A stretch of 64,000 nt of DNA from Capitulum mitella (lineage: Eukaryota > Arthropoda > Thecostraca > Pollicipedomorpha > Pollicipedidae): the NCBI GenBank assembly GCA_030062745.1, contig CP099839.1:37776816-37840815 (forward strand), given 5' to 3'. The notes under the pieces are model-generated. The model did no database searches. It saw nothing but the letters and a program-made list of their open reading frames with translations, and was not told the origin of the DNA. Shown piece after piece: positions 1-13,130 of this stretch. Positions within the stretch are counted from its first letter, which is position 1, and every line of letters starts with the position of its first letter. The translations under genes and the position numbers were made by a program.

Positions 1-161
1 AAATGCTGGCGCGGAAACAACAGTACGGAAGATTTAGCAGCACAGTACGACCGAGTTAGATTATGGTGAGACGCCTTTTACTATTATCAGAGCGTCTGCT
101 TTCCTCATGGTCTGTGACCTAGTGCCATATGTATAATACGATATAAAAGTCTGATAATTAA

Positions 162-1432
162 ACCGGCACCGCCTGGCCAGTTTCTGTACCCGCGACCGCC
201 TGGAGGGTGTCAAAAAGGGCACCCCCTGCTTTCTCATGATCTAACTATCGGATCTGAACCGTTCTACCATCAGTCGATAGTCCTGAGTCTTACAATTCCG
301 AAAACATTATGTTAACCCTGGTCACGTGGCTGATGACGTCACAAATCACGTAAAACGCATAACACGACGTCGGAAAAACTGACATCGGTCTGTACCTCAT
401 ATCATCGGTAATAATGGTCTTACAGCCTTCAGTTGGGTGTCAAAGGAAAGGTCGCGATCCTCTGCATCAAATGCGTGATAAAATGTTAAAAAAATGCCAG
501 GTCAAGATCAGCCTAGGTCAAGAGAAATATTGGATTTACTTTATTTGCCAAAGATCGATAATTACTCGCAGCCGTTCTGATCTACGTGACAAAAAGAATG
601 AAACTGAAACCTTATTATGATCAGTCTTGTATTATCTGCGTTTCATCCAGGCAGTCAGTCAAGGTCAGACCATATAAGGTCGCATTACTCTCTCTGACAA
701 AGACCAAACATTACTCGCTGCTGTTATTAACTGCGTCAAGTACTGAAATGAAATGATATTTCGTGATGGTTAGATATGCTCTGTCTGGTCTTAAGCGGGT
801 CAGGGTAGAGCCGGGTCAGGACAAATAGTCATTTTTCTTTTTCTGATTAGGAACAATTGCTGTCTGTTGCTACTGAACGATCTTCCACAGACAATGTTAT
901 ATTTCATTCCGTTGTAACATCTACCTGTGACGTGACCTGACCTGACATGACCTTCCATTGCATTTGGCGAACTTTGCTAAGAAGCGCATAAGGATTTTCT
1001 TATCTGACTTGAACGATGGGGTAAGTCAGAGGCAACAATTTCTATCAACCACAATGCAAATCAGTCCAATTACCATCATGCATGTGACCTAACATGACCT
1101 TTAATGTTGACATGTCGCGATTTGATATCCTTTTGGGGACCGTTCCCTATGGAAATCCAAATAATCTAAGCATTATACTTGCAAATATTATAAAAAAACA
1201 AGCATGTTTGCACCAGAGCCTGAACAGGCAGAAACAAGCATGCAAGGGTTCACTTATGACATCATATCTCCATGACCTCACCTAGCGTGAAGATGATTTT
1301 AATGTCAAATTATGTAGAACTGATTGTTGAACAGGTACTCAAAATTTGGTTGGACTAACTCTAACTGTTCAGAAGTTATTCAAGAACAACCGGAAAGGGG
1401 TACTTAACCCGGCACCCCCAGGTGGTGTCGGG
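162..1432. mobile_element. Family B element, copy 1 (TTAA-flanked, piggyBac-like MITE)
   Basis: The left end is TTAA then ACCGGCACCGCCTGG; the right end is GGTGGTGTCGGG then TTAA. Homology to the copies at 8337 and 9554 runs the whole length, including GACGTCACAAATCACG and TGACCT-rich stretches. TTAA at both ends with a terminal inverted repeat starting CC fits the piggyBac superfamily, but no transposase is present, so the assignment is inferred. Confidence 0.8.
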
Positions 1433-1585
1433 TTAAGTACCATGCGCACTAAAACACCAGTGCATCTACGATGTAACACGGCAGTTTTCGGAGGAGCTTT
1501 TGCGCCATTTGTCCATGGAAGTGCGCATTTCGTGGCTGTTCTTGTTCACAGTCCGAAAGTGATGATGCGTTATCAGTTGTTTTAA

Positions 1586-2793
1586 CCCTATTCCCGGAGG
1601 GCTAGACGGTATGGTCGATTCCAGGCAGGGGGGGGGGGCGGATTCGGCCCCCCTGGGATCTCGAGAACCACTAGTTCGATTTCATCGCAACAAACGGCAA
1701 TCGATTTGCTGTGACGTGAACTACATTTTTATGAAAAGAAATTTTCAAAATTTTGAAATTTGTGGATACAGGGGGGCAAAAATGTCAAAATGGGGAGTGC
1801 TTTTGGACTTCGTATAACTCCGTTGTTTATCGACCAATTTCGATGAAACTGGCATGAATCGAGAGATTAGAGATGGATAGGGCTTTTACCATGGGTCCAC
1901 AAATCTGAAATTCTGAGGAAATTCACGGGCATTCACAGGGTTTCAAAAATAGGAGGATTAGTTTTCTAACAACTGGATGAACAAAAGAGGCAAACACCTT
2001 TTTTTGGCTTCTGCTAATCATGTTAAAGAAGTACAAATGGCATTACAATGTTTGTATAATGTTAGCATAGGCGGTGCCAGGGACATGAAAAAGGGAGAAC
2101 TGTCATGGTCACACGTTTCTCAGACCAACTTGTGACCTTTGACCTTAAATGACCTCCAGTGACCTTGGGGTCGCTTGAAATGATCTCCTATGCATTTAAT
2201 ATTATCTTTAAACGTTTTCAATCGCTTGAATTCACCCTACTTCAAAAATTTCATTTTATTGCTATTGCGATATAGGGTACGCGCACTGACATTTTAGGTC
2301 ATAGCTCCGTGACCCGACCTGATATCAACCTGAAACTTGGCACATAAGTAGAAGTCATCATTCTACGTCATATATATTCCGGGTTTGGCATTTGAAAAAA
2401 CGGCGCCGAAATTATTACGAAAAAACAAATTTTGACTTTTGACCTTGACCTGACCTTGTAAAATGACCTCAGGAAAACAAAATTACATCTGCACATGGCC
2501 CAACTATTTAGCTATACATCCATATAAAGTTTTAAATTCTATCTTAAAAACTCTGTTTTTGGCAGACATTTTCCTTTTACCCTTAACATGGCCAAAAATG
2601 GCATGAGGTGCCTCCCAAAAACGTTGCCTGACTCCGCCACTGAGCAAAGTAGAATTTCGGAATTTTGTCACGGCACGTAGAAAGAATAGCTAGGAAAAGT
2701 GATCAAGTTTCGTGAAGCTGCGTTAAAAAGCCTGGAATTGGCAAGCAAAAATAATAATAAATTTATTTTTAATAAATTAATATAATTTAATGA

Positions 2794-2834
<41 letters not shown>

Positions 2835-2953
2835 TTATATATAAATTATGTATAAATTAATACATTTTAATAATAAATATAAATTATATAAATTTATAAA
2901 TAAATCCGCCCGCCGAGGGGGGGCGGATTCCGCCCCCCCTGCCGGGAATAGGG
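1586..2953. mobile_element. Family A element, copy 1 (TTAA-flanked, piggyBac-like MITE)
   Basis: The left junction is TTAA|CCCTATTCCCGG and the right junction is CCGGGAATAGGG|CTAA, a 12-bp inverted repeat. It is nearly identical in layout to the copy at 33773-34987. It differs mainly by about 155 bp of AT-rich DNA with a (TA)n run near 2793-2832. Shared interior landmarks are TCTCGAGAACCACTAGTTCG near the left end and TGACCTTTGACCTT. There are no coding features. Confidence 0.85.
2793..2832. repeat. (TA)n microsatellite inside family A copy 1
   Basis: Uninterrupted TA dinucleotides within the AT-rich segment that the other family A copy lacks. Confidence 0.9.
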
Positions 2954-2971
2954 CTAAACAGATGACGCATC

Positions 2972-3455
2972 GTTTGGTGATGGTTTAGTGGAAATCACTC
3001 CCACAGGCCCATATCATAGGATTGCCCTCTGCCAGAAATGTGAGTTTTCGTTGTGTGTAGAGGTTCAGAACTTGCTGTGAAGTTTACAACTTCTAAAAAA
3101 ATGCAATAAAACGTATATGGCATGTCGATTAATTATGGTCTCATGGCAATCGATCCCATAGGCTCGGAGCATGGAATTGCCTCCAACTAAAAACGAAGGT
3201 TTCCGTTGTGCTTAGAGATTAAGGACATGACCTCAGCTCACCAGGTTTTGGAAAGCAGGCTAAATCGCACATGGCACGTCCATTGGTAAGGGTTAAGTGG
3301 CAATCAGTGCTATAGTCTTGGAACATGGAATTGCTCGCAGCAAAAAACACCGGATGCTTATGGATTCCCAGAGGCTTTCGCCGGTCGGCCTGAGGTTTCG
3401 AAATGATTTTGGAGCTACAATTTGAGGGATAAGTCCAATAACATATGGCAGCAGT
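2972..3455. repeat. Degenerate tandem repeat, about 155-bp unit, three units
   Basis: Units begin near 2972, 3127 and 3281 (155 and 154 bp apart). Each holds a version of CATGGAATTGCC in its first half and ends near CATATGGCA or GGCATGTC. The units are well diverged, so the array is old. It lies directly beside family A copy 1. Confidence 0.7.
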
Positions 3456-3479
3456 GGTCGGCATACCGACTGCCCAGTG

Positions 3480-3690
3480 TCCGCTGACCCCTGACCCGCT
3501 GCTGAAGTCAGTTCGGGGCGCCCTGCTAGGCCAAAGGTCAGACCGTCAATGAAAGAGAGGGAAAAGCGCACAAGTGAAATAGTACACAGAATTAGTAACA
3601 AAACCCGACGCAACGATCGAGAATCGAACCTGGTCTGCTTGCAAAATTATCATTGCCATGCAAAAACGTCGTTGTCATCATTGCCATCAT
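3480..3690 (-). repeat. tRNA-like SINE fragment (possible)
   Basis: On the - strand CCAGGTTCGATTCTCG (near 3631-3616) matches an RNA polymerase III B box. GCATGGCAATGATAA, about 30 bases upstream, is a weak A box, with tRNA-like spacing. There is no clean tail or target duplication. Confidence 0.35.
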
Positions 3691-4351
3691 TGTCATGCGA
3701 AAACGTGCCGTCCGTTTGATGCGTGGGACGCATCCAAGGACTCACGCTTCACCCCCTACTTCATGAGCTGTAAATTCTTAAACTTCATAACCTTCTCAGA
3801 TATCAGCTGATATTCATTTTGCATAATTTCTTCTTATGACATCTTCCTCTTATCATTGCTAGCAAATTCTCCCTGGATGTTCCATCGCGTACCACCAGAT
3901 CTAACCAGAGTTTCTCAGAAGTTGTCCACTCAGACTCTGATGCTGTTTTGCCCAACTATCGCCTTCATAATCACCGTTTCTTCACGATATATTGCCAGGA
4001 CAAAGGGCCTGGACTGATGTCATTGTACGTCGTATTCCAAATAGCAGGAGTATATGTTTAAGTATATGTTTACTGAAAAATGTATAAAGATTACTTTTTG
4101 CGAAAGAGCACCGATTCGTGTACTTACGAACATCTGGCTATATCTTCATGTACGTGTGTATACTGTACTTCCAGTGAGGAGTGCCTTACTCCATTTCGTT
4201 GTTTCACAGACTGTCGTAAAAAGGTTTCTTACCTCTCCGTGGTAATCCAATGGTCGTCCAACTCATTTATGTAACTACCAAATATAACTGGCGCTGTGTG
4301 GTGAAACTTCAGGAAGCTGCTTGAATCCCCAATCTTCTACTTGCCTGAATC
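3691..4351. other. No gene or repeat recognised
   Basis: Moderately AT-rich non-coding sequence. Only short overlapping chance ORFs are present. Confidence 0.6.
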
Positions 4352-4562
4352 CAGGGGCGTAAGCAACGACAGGGGGAGGGACACGGGAGTCATGCTGTCC
4401 CCTGAAGCTGAAAGTTTTGCATTTCTTCGCGCACTAAAAATGAAAATAAGTAAAATTTCCGAGCTTGGAAATAACGCGGCCGAAACCCGAGCAGGTTTCA
4501 GTTTTGAGGGGGATTAGGTTTGTCCTGCTACCCCCCTTGGCCAAATACTAGTTACGCCCCTG
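4352..4562. mobile_element. Small MITE with perfect 11-bp terminal inverted repeats
   Basis: Starts CAGGGGCGTAA and ends TTACGCCCCTG, 211 bp apart, with G- and C-runs just inside each end. The flanks CCTGAATC and CCGAAATA resemble a decayed 8-bp target duplication. Probably related to the hAT-like elements near 16.2 kb and 59.7 kb. Confidence 0.7.
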
Positions 4563-5531
4563 CCGAAATATATACTGTAATAGCTGGCAATCGTAAAATG
4601 AATTATGTTTAAACTCTGGCCGTCAACACGTCTGCAAGGCACCTGCATTGTCATTGCCTCCATCGCGCTATTGCTGGGGATTACTTCGACGTCCTGCTCC
4701 GACTGAAACATGACATCCTCATTTTCTGAACTATAAACATGCCTAGTTCAACCCCATGCAAGTGACAGCGTCAAATATTGGTAAATGGGGCTCGCTGTTT
4801 ACCATGCTCAGCAAGTTTTATGAACTCTTCTGCACTCATCGTTGCCTGATGTTGCAAGGTCCGAGACCGCATGACTTTTTGGTTTGATCCTTGAATTGGA
4901 ATGTCGATTGTAAATGTCTGGAATAGTTACCAGGAAACACCGCCCAGGTGTGCAAGACGTCGGCATTTTCGCATTTTGTTTTGGACGAGTTTTGTACAAA
5001 TGGATTTAGTTTCTGTTGTTTCGTATAAATAGTTACTGTGAACGATATGCCATCGAACTCCCTTGGCGTAAAAGCTGCCTTGAAGGCAATTTGTCAGACA
5101 CTTACAAAAAATAAAAAAAACATTTTCTTGTATCATGTCTGCATGGCATTTCCAACAACAATCGCTATTTCTCTTCGTCACCATATCGCGCACACCTAAA
5201 TGCCACTGTATTCGGTATCTTGCAGATGCAGTATCATGTGGACCTTCCACATGCTTCAAGAACGTAGAAGTTTCAACACCATAGGCCCCCAGTCCTTACT
5301 TACTGTTCGCAGGCTGCAGATTTGTTACACGAAACCTGTTCAGACAGGGTACTAAAAAATGCCCATGACAATGCAAAAAGAAAAGAAAAAACAATTCATA
5401 ACTGGAAACGTTAAATTGACTCCTGTTTTACGACGTACCAAACATTTTACAAAATTCTTAGTAATGAATCAGTTACCGGAAAGCCGCTTTGCATTCATTA
5501 TCATTTTTTTTATTTGGTCCAAGCCCTACCA

Positions 5532-5532
<1 letters not shown>
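4563..5532. other. No gene recognised
   Basis: Nothing supported on either strand; short ORFs only. Confidence 0.55.
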
Positions 5533-5601
<69 letters not shown>

Positions 5602-5618
5602 GTTTGTGTGTGTGTGTA
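5533..5618. repeat. Compound (TA)n(TG)n microsatellite
   Basis: About 38 bases of TA repeats pass directly into TG repeats with a few interruptions. Open frames through it are repeat translation, not genes. Confidence 0.95.
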
Positions 5619-7891
5619 TCATATCGTATTTGTTAAATCACATACTCGTAGTTGTACTTACATACATCGAGGATCAGGGTTTGTTCACCGGTTTCTGATG
5701 CTTCTAATGATTTTTCGCAACGTGTGAAAAATTAGGGCAGGTCCACAGAATCCAATAATACAAGTGATACGTCCATCATACAACCGTAAGATATCTATGT
5801 GTTCATAAATTTCAGTTGTTTCTGGGAAAGCCGGGTTATCGAATGCTTCGCGTCATTCGGTGGATAAAATAAAGAAAAACGTATTAATTCACACACCGCC
5901 ATGGGCGTCGCCGCGCTCCAGAAATTCGGGGGAGGGAAAATTGGAACCCGGCCGGAAAGTCTGACCCAGATTGGTATTTTTCAACGGGAAATTACGAAAA
6001 ACCTTCACTTTCTGGTCCGAAATTAGGGGGGAGTCCATTTTATTAAAACTGAAGAGGACGTGTCCTCCAGCTCCCCACCGCGGGGGTTACATCCATGCAA
6101 ACCGCCATCGTTTGTCATGAATGCACACATACGTGCCTGCGCACTTTGCTATTTTTGACAGATGGCTGTTCCGGTGCTGCGCCTTGGTTTTTGCATACAG
6201 AAGATCATTATTGGAGTCTGCTGCTTCGCCTGCCGCCTGATCACCCTGGAAGCGATGAAGAGGCCACTTGTCAGGAATGCGTTTGATGAAAGAGGATGGT
6301 CACCGGACATCAGGGATCAAATGGATCGAGCCACCGTTGAAAAGGGTGTCAGCTGAAATTGCTCATCAGAATGAAGGAGGGCGCCGCGAAACGCTCGAGA
6401 CTCGCGGCGAGTTTTCTGCATATAGACGACCTAAGAAGATGGCATGGCTGTGGCTGATTGGTGAGAGCCACATGGAATATGCCGCTCCGACGCGAATAGT
6501 ATTTCGAACTCCACGTGTCAGGACGCCTCTGCTGCAGCAAGGCGAATGGTCTTCTTTATGTCTGATATCCGCCGATTTCGTAGTCCGCTTGCATTTCCAT
6601 GATCTACCGATGTGGGAAGAGCCATGATAAGTCAATGTCCGCGTCTCTCCGATTCCTGGGATGTCGCATCGTGAATAGGCGCAATCACTGCGAGTCTCTG
6701 ACGCGTCTGATTCAGTCAGGCGCTGTCAGCCGCTAGCTTCTGATTCATGTCCCGGACGGCGCCCAGCTGTTATGTCCAGGTGCTAGGCAGACCCAGCACT
6801 GCGAGCGGGGAACTCGGGCAAAACTCACCCGGCAGCAAGGTCTGCGAAGCTTGGACATGTCCAGAACTGTCATCCTGACTCGGCTCTGTTACCGCGGAGC
6901 TCAGGAAAAGCCAAGATCAGCGGTATTTCTGCAGACCGTTGAGACTCGTCTAACGCCCTCTGTCCACCACTCCATTTGACCCGGCCAGCCTAGAAAGGAA
7001 AATAAATGCCAGAAACATAAGCATGAAACAGGTTGACGGGGCTCAGGTAGGGGTCTTTTCAGAAGAACGAGACCGGCCTGTGCTAAACTTTCGCTTTATA
7101 ACTTTACTAATTGGCTGTCACAAATGGATAACTGTCCGGCTGGCAGCCATTTTAAAGTTGCAGGCATGAACTTTGCGAGTAATTGGAATTTGAGTCAGGG
7201 ATGTTCATGTCGGCCCTTGGGCATGGCTGTTAATCTAGCCGTGACACCTCACGTGAGAGATACCAGCACCCAGGGGTCGGACACGTGCTACGAGTCCCCA
7301 GCTCAAGAAGTGAAACCGACAAGAGGCGCCTCAGTTTGGGAACACCGTCCCTCTTCGGCCGGCTTCGGTTTCATCCAGATATCAACGAGAAGCGCCAGCA
7401 GAGCTTCGTGCGTGCTCTGAAAATGCGGATAAGAGAGCAATCATCTTGAACTGTGAGTGTCTGTTGCATGTACGTGTGACTGCGCGTGTGTCTTGACTAC
7501 ATTTCTTTCACCTACGTACTGACTTGACGTGATCACTGACTTGGGACGTAATAGCCATTGTAGTCATTGCATAACCCCCAACCGTCACTACAATGCATTG
7601 CAATACAATACGTAAATGTATCGCTCAATGAAGCGACTGTTGGCTTATTGACCTTTACCTCCGTCCCGTCTCATGGGCCCAGTACTCTGGCGAGTCAAGC
7701 CACAGTCAACGAGTTCTAAACCTGTCAGACGCCCCGTGGGCGCATGAAGAGCGACGCCCGAAGTTCTTTGTTCCTCTCTAAAACTGCGAGCACATGTTTT
7801 ATTCGAGAACTACTCGGACTTAACGGGCGGGCGGGATTAACTTTTCATACATGCAAGGGTCGCAAAAACTTCGCTGGCGCCAGCAGGGAAC
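5619..7891. other. No gene recognised; one possible MITE remnant
   Basis: CpG-normal non-coding sequence. Around 5905-6095 a G-rich then C-rich pair (GGGCGTCGCC ... GCGGGGGTTACATCC) looks like a decayed MITE, but the ends do not match well. ORFs near 6268-6627 and 7124-7420 resemble no family. Confidence 0.5.
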
Positions 7892-8176
7892 ATGGCGGAC
7901 AAGAGGTGGGAGAATTCTTCGGTCTCCGGCATACGGCGCTGCAAGCATTTTCTTGGAAGCACTATACTTCAACATTACCTTGTGCTGTGCTTTGGCTCTT
8001 GTGTAAACTTTTTGGTCTTGATAGTTAGCCTCGACTCTCAATATGCATACTTGGAAACAACTTTGGAGATGTGGCGTATGCGGGTACGGAATATAGGCGG
8101 ACAGCTATCTACAAGCTTTTGGATTCTGCATTCCATTGGATCATTCGCTTGGATTTTTCCATTGCTATCTATTTAA
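7892..8176 (+). CDS. Possible small ORF or first exon, 94 codons, function unknown
   Basis: The ORF starts at an ATG inside AACATGGCGGAC, a string like the YY1-type start-site motif found at many animal promoters, in a CpG-rich stretch. The predicted protein has a hydrophobic segment at about 29-48 (LQHYLVLCFGSCVNFLVLIV) and a second near the C-terminus. No family is recognised. It could be an isolated small membrane protein, the first exon of a gene (AAGAG|GTGGGA at about 7906 is a possible donor), or chance. Confidence 0.22.
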   Translation: MADKRWENSSVSGIRRCKHFLGSTILQHYLVLCFGSCVNFLVLIVSLDSQYAYLETTLEMWRMRVRNIGGQLSTSFWILHSIGSFAWIFPLLSI

Positions 8177-8336
8177 AGCAACAATGACGGGCCCAGGAAA
8201 CCAAAACAGGAGGTATCTGTAACGTGCTAAACTTGACGATGTCGTGTTCATTGTACCAGACCATAGTTCTCAGTTACCTGTTTTTGCTAAATCTGTCCCT
8301 GACAATGTAATAACGTTGTATGCGCAGTTTCTATAA

Positions 8337-9415
8337 CCCGGCACTGCCTGACGTGAATTTGTACCCGCGACCGCATGATAGATGTCAAAAAGAACATCAC
8401 ACTGCTATCTCAGAATCTAACCGTTGGATCTTAACCGGTCTACCACCAGTCGATAGCCCTGAGTCCTGCGATTCAGAAGATACTACGTTAGCCCTGGTCA
8501 CGTGACTGACGACGTCAGAGGTCACATAAAACGCATAAAACGATGTCGAAAAAACTGACATAGGTTTGTAGCTCATATCATCGGTAATAGTGATCTTACA
8601 GCCTTCAGTTGGGTGTCAAACGAAAGTTCACGATCTTCTGCATCAAATGCACCACAAAATGCTGAAAAATTTCCGGCCAAGGTCAGCCTAGGTCAGGCGA
8701 AACACTGGACATCATATACAACTGAATACACCATATACATCAATACATCATATACAACTGAATACATCAATCCTAACAGAACTGAAATGATATTTTGTGA
8801 TAATTAAATATGCTCTGTCTGGTATTCGGCGGATCAAGGTGGAGCCAGGCCAAGATAAATAGCCTTTTTTTTATTTTCTGACAAGGAACAATAATTGCTG
8901 TCTGCCGCTACTGCACGATCTCCCGCAGACAATGCTGCATTTTATTCCGTTGTAACATCTGCTAAGAAGCTCATTCAAATTTGCTTGTCTGGCTTGAACG
9001 ATGGGGAAGATCAGCGGGAACAGCTTCTATCAACCACGATGCGAATTAGTCCAATTGCCATCATGCATGCGACCTAGCATGACCTCTGGTGTTACCATAT
9101 CACGATTTTATGTCCTTGTGAGGACCGTTTCCTACGCAAATCCAGACAATCCATGCATTATGCTTGTAAATAATATGAAAAACGAAGCATGTTTGCGCCA
9201 CCGCCTGAACAGGCAAAAACAAGCATTGCAAGGTTTATGTATGACGTCATATCTCCATGATCTGACCTAGCATGAAAATGTTTTTGATGTCAAAATATGA
9301 AGAACTGACTGTTGAACAGGTACTGAAAATTTGGCTCGGCTGACTCTAGCTGTTCAGAAGTTGTTGAAGAAAACCGAGCGGGGTGTCATATTTGACACCC
9401 CCAGGTGGTGCCGGG
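8337..9415. mobile_element. Family B element, copy 2
   Basis: Left end ATAA|CCCGGCACTGCCTG, right end CAGGTGGTGCCGGG|TTAA. Just inside the right end is a hairpin, GGGGTGTCA (9380-9388) against TGACACCCC (9393-9401) with a 4-base loop. The copy is shorter than copies 1 and 3 and has lost interior sequence. Confidence 0.8.
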
Positions 9416-9553
9416 TTAAGTGCCACTGTTTAGTTGAAATTCATGGTGTAAATCGCTGGTTGGCGCTGATTGAAGTCTCAGTCTCCCGTTTCTGTACCTG
9501 GCTCAGCCTTTGCTCCTAATTTATGATCCCACTACACCCTGTGTTTTTATTAA

Positions 9554-10905
9554 CCCGGCACCGCCTGGCGAGTTTTTATACCCGCGACCGCCTGGGGTTG
9601 TCAGAAAGGGCACCTCCGTGGTATCTCAGAATCTAATCGTTAGATCTGAACCGGTCTACCACCAATCGATATCCCTGAGTCTCGGTATTCAGAAAATACA
9701 ATGTTAGCCCTGGTCGCGTGACTGATGACGTCACAGGTCACGGAAAACGCATAACACGACGTCGGAAAAGCTAACTCCGGTTCGCATATCATATCATCGG
9801 CAATACTGGTCTTAGAGCTTTCAGTTGGGTACCAAACGAACGGTCTCGATCTTCTGCATCAGAAGCATGCCAAAACATAAAAAATGTCGGGTGAAGGTCA
9901 GCGTAGGTCAGGTGAAATATTGGTAATATTTCACATGCCAAAGATCAGTACTTAATCGCAGCCGTTTTGATCCACGTGACAAAAAGGACGGAAGTGAAAC
10001 CTTGTGATGATCAGTTTTGCATTACCTGCTTTTCATTCAGTCAAGATCATTCTGGGTCGGGTCAGATAAAGTTGCATTGCTCTTCCTGACAAAAAGCAAT
10101 AGTTAGTCGCTGGGCTTCTTAACTGCGTAAGTACAGAAGTCAAATGGCATCTCGTGATGATTAAATCGGTCTTCTGCTCCTTATCGAGTCAAGGTCAAGC
10201 CAGGTCAGCACAGATAGTCATTTTTTTATTCTGTGACCAAGAACAATAATTTCTCTCTGCTGCTTCTGAACGACCTTCCACAGAGCATGTTGCATTTCAT
10301 TTCGTTTCGACATAAACCTATGAAGTTACCTGAAATGACCTCACGCTGCATTAGGTGAACCTTGCTAAGAGGCTCATATGGATTTGCTCGTCTGTCTTGA
10401 ACAATGGGGAAGGTCAGCGGCAACTACTTCTATCATCTATATCTATCTTTACAATCTACTACATCCATCTTTCTACTACAATGCATCTATCTATCTACTA
10501 CACCCATCTACATCTATCTACTACATCTATCAACTGCAATGCAAATCAGTCCAATCATGCATGTGACCTAGCATGAACTCTGATGTTGACGTGCGACGAC
10601 TGTATATCATTTTGGGAACCGTATGCTATGTAAATCCAAATAGTCAAAGCATTATATTGGCGAATATTATAAAATAAACGCATGGGTCACCGCCCAAAGA
10701 GACAAAAAGTTGAATGCATGGGTTCACTCATCACGTCATACCTCCATGACCTGACCTAGCATGAAAATGGTTTTGATGTAAAAATATGTAAAACTGATTG
10801 ATGAAGAGGTACTGAAAGTTTTGTTTACCCGGCTCTAACGGCTCAGAAGTTATTCACGAAAAACCGAGGAGGGTACCCTATCTGACGCCCCCAGGCGATG
10901 CCAGG
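9554..10905. mobile_element. Family B element, copy 3
   Basis: Left junction TTAA|CCCGGCACCGCCTGG, right end GCGATGCCAGG|CTAA. It lies only 138 bp after copy 2 in the same orientation. Around 10435-10540 it contains an insertion of imperfect ATCTATC/CATCTA repeats not present in the other copies. Confidence 0.82.
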
Positions 10906-13065
10906 CTAAAGTTGGCATGTGAAAACGTCATTTATAGAGCCACACATTGTTTTCAACATGTGTAATCCTCATACACATGACGTTGCGTTCACGTGTGTAG
11001 CGGCCCATAGGGTGTGGAGGGCAGTGGCCCTGCAAAGTTGGCGAGGCCCTATCCGAAATCTGAATAAATTTAACATTATCTCCATAGCGTTGCTGTAAAG
11101 AAACTGCTGAAAAACTGAGACCTTTAGGAGTCGGGAAATTTGTTCAAAAAAATTTGCGTTTTTTGGAAGGAAGGGGTAGCGTTCAAATGACAGCTCTCAT
11201 TGCCACCCACGCGTAGTACATGATAGTACCAAATTACTGGGGATCTGCATATCAGATTGATGCCAAACCACCCATCTAAGACAATATAATAGAGCTTTCG
11301 TTGATCTGACGTGGTCCGGGTAGGTTTTCTGTTGCTGGAAAACATTAATACGCGCTCGGATAGTTGGGCCAATGTGACCTGGGGTTTTCCGAAATAGGTC
11401 CCGAAAAGCACGAGACGCCGAAACAACTTCGGCACGCCTACACAACATTGAACAGCAGATATTTTGGTGTTAAAAAAGAAGGAATGTAAGGTCCTTCAAG
11501 GTCATCGAGCTAGTGCGGGTCAAAGTCAGGAACCGGTTTTCAGAAATAGTCATTTTGGGGTAAGGTTGAAACTCCTGTCACAAGCAGAGTTTTAAAGGCA
11601 GACTTTTAAGTTTACATGGGTTCACGGATAATTACCTGAGAACAATTGCAAAAATAGTTTGTTTGATATGACGTCAGGTCACGCCAAAGTCACGAAGGAT
11701 TGCAAAAAGTTGAAAGTTACTTCTGGATATAGAACCTCCTCTCTAATCATCTCATCAAAAAATGGTCATTTGTAAAAGGCAGCTTCATCGCCTACCGGTG
11801 TACCAAGTTTTAGGTCGATATAATGTCAGTTCAAGAACAGTTGACCAAAAACGTGTCCATACCCATTTCCTGCGGAGGCCAAACAATGAAACGCCGCCAG
11901 TTTCTTGTGAAATGCATGCTCCAACGCTAAAATGGTCTAAAACAATGTCAGGGGATGACCTGACACACATTTCTATGGTTTTAACCTCTGCTGGGTCATA
12001 GAAGCTAATGACCTGGGATGAATCTTACTGACCTTGGTACTTTGTTTTTGACAAAAACTTGCCTTCTAGGGCGTTTTTTTGCGCTGATTTAAAATTCAGC
12101 GAAAAAGCTTCATAGGTGTGGTACACGCTGGTGTAAATAGGTGTCAAGGAGAAATGGATCAGATGGCCCGTCTGATCCTTTTCAAAGCAAAACCGGGTTT
12201 TGCTTTTGTTCAAGCATTTCATGCCATGCCTGCATAATAGTTTGAGGAAGCGGGAGGACGCAACAAAGTTCTTATATTCACGAATGCTAAATACTTGATT
12301 TAGCGGAAAAATTGTATCGGATGATGGTAGTTGACTCGGTAAAGCTCATTCGTGGTTTTTATTTTTCGCGGACATTTTTTGGCCCGTGACCTATACTGAT
12401 CTCAGATAACCTTGGGTAGCCTTTGCGGCAGAACTTTGACCTGTGAGGTAATTTCGGGTGCCAAATTCGAATTAAGCACCAGAATATACTCGGACAGGCC
12501 GTAAAACAAAGTCCGTGGCACTGCGTGAAATTATAGCCATATGGCTTCACCTGAGCCGAAATAATAATTTACGGGTAAGCAATGAGACAGGCGTCTCAAA
12601 TTATATACCAATTTATTCATATTATATCATTTATTTATCATATTACAGTTCTGTGCGTTCTGCAAAAATGGACCATGCATCGTTGCGTTGTAAACAACGG
12701 TTCTGGCGGTGCAGGCGAACGTTCGGCGAGTCGCATCGAATCTGACCCTCTTTAACTTTGCTTAACCTTGAACATAATACTCTGGAAAAATCTGACTGCT
12801 ACACAAAAAAGTTACTGTATGGCTGCATTTGCCTTGCTCTTGGGTGCGCCTATGCCTTCGGCAACCAATCGGATAAGTCGCCCTGTGTCAGCTCAGTTGC
12901 CGGTGTGACGTATGGCATGATCGCATGGCTTGAAGCTCTTCCCTCGCATCCTCATTCGTGTGAATGTTCGAAGCATTGGCTCGTATGGGATGTGTCCTTA
13001 GTTTCCGTCCGATTTTGACCGAGCCCTTTCCAGAAATAGGCCTATGAAATGAATATGACACTTAT
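10906..13065. other. Non-coding, rich in TGACCT-type hexamers
   Basis: No gene seen. The stretch 11450-12030 carries several TGACCT/AGGTCA words and phrases such as TACCAAGTTTTAGGTCGAT that resemble the interior of the family A elements. It is probably another repeat with no second copy in this window. Confidence 0.45.
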
Positions 13066-13130
13066 TATTATTATTATTTATTATAATATATATATATATG
13101 TATATGTATTACTTATTATATTATTATATA
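13066..13130. repeat. TTA and TA low-complexity tract
   Basis: ATT trinucleotides followed by imperfect TA repeats. Confidence 0.85.

Noticed and set aside
1611-1817. Similar 68-codon ORFs at 1611-1817 and 33798-34004
   Set aside because: They lie in the two copies of family A, and the similarity follows from the DNA identity of the whole element. No sign of selection on protein.
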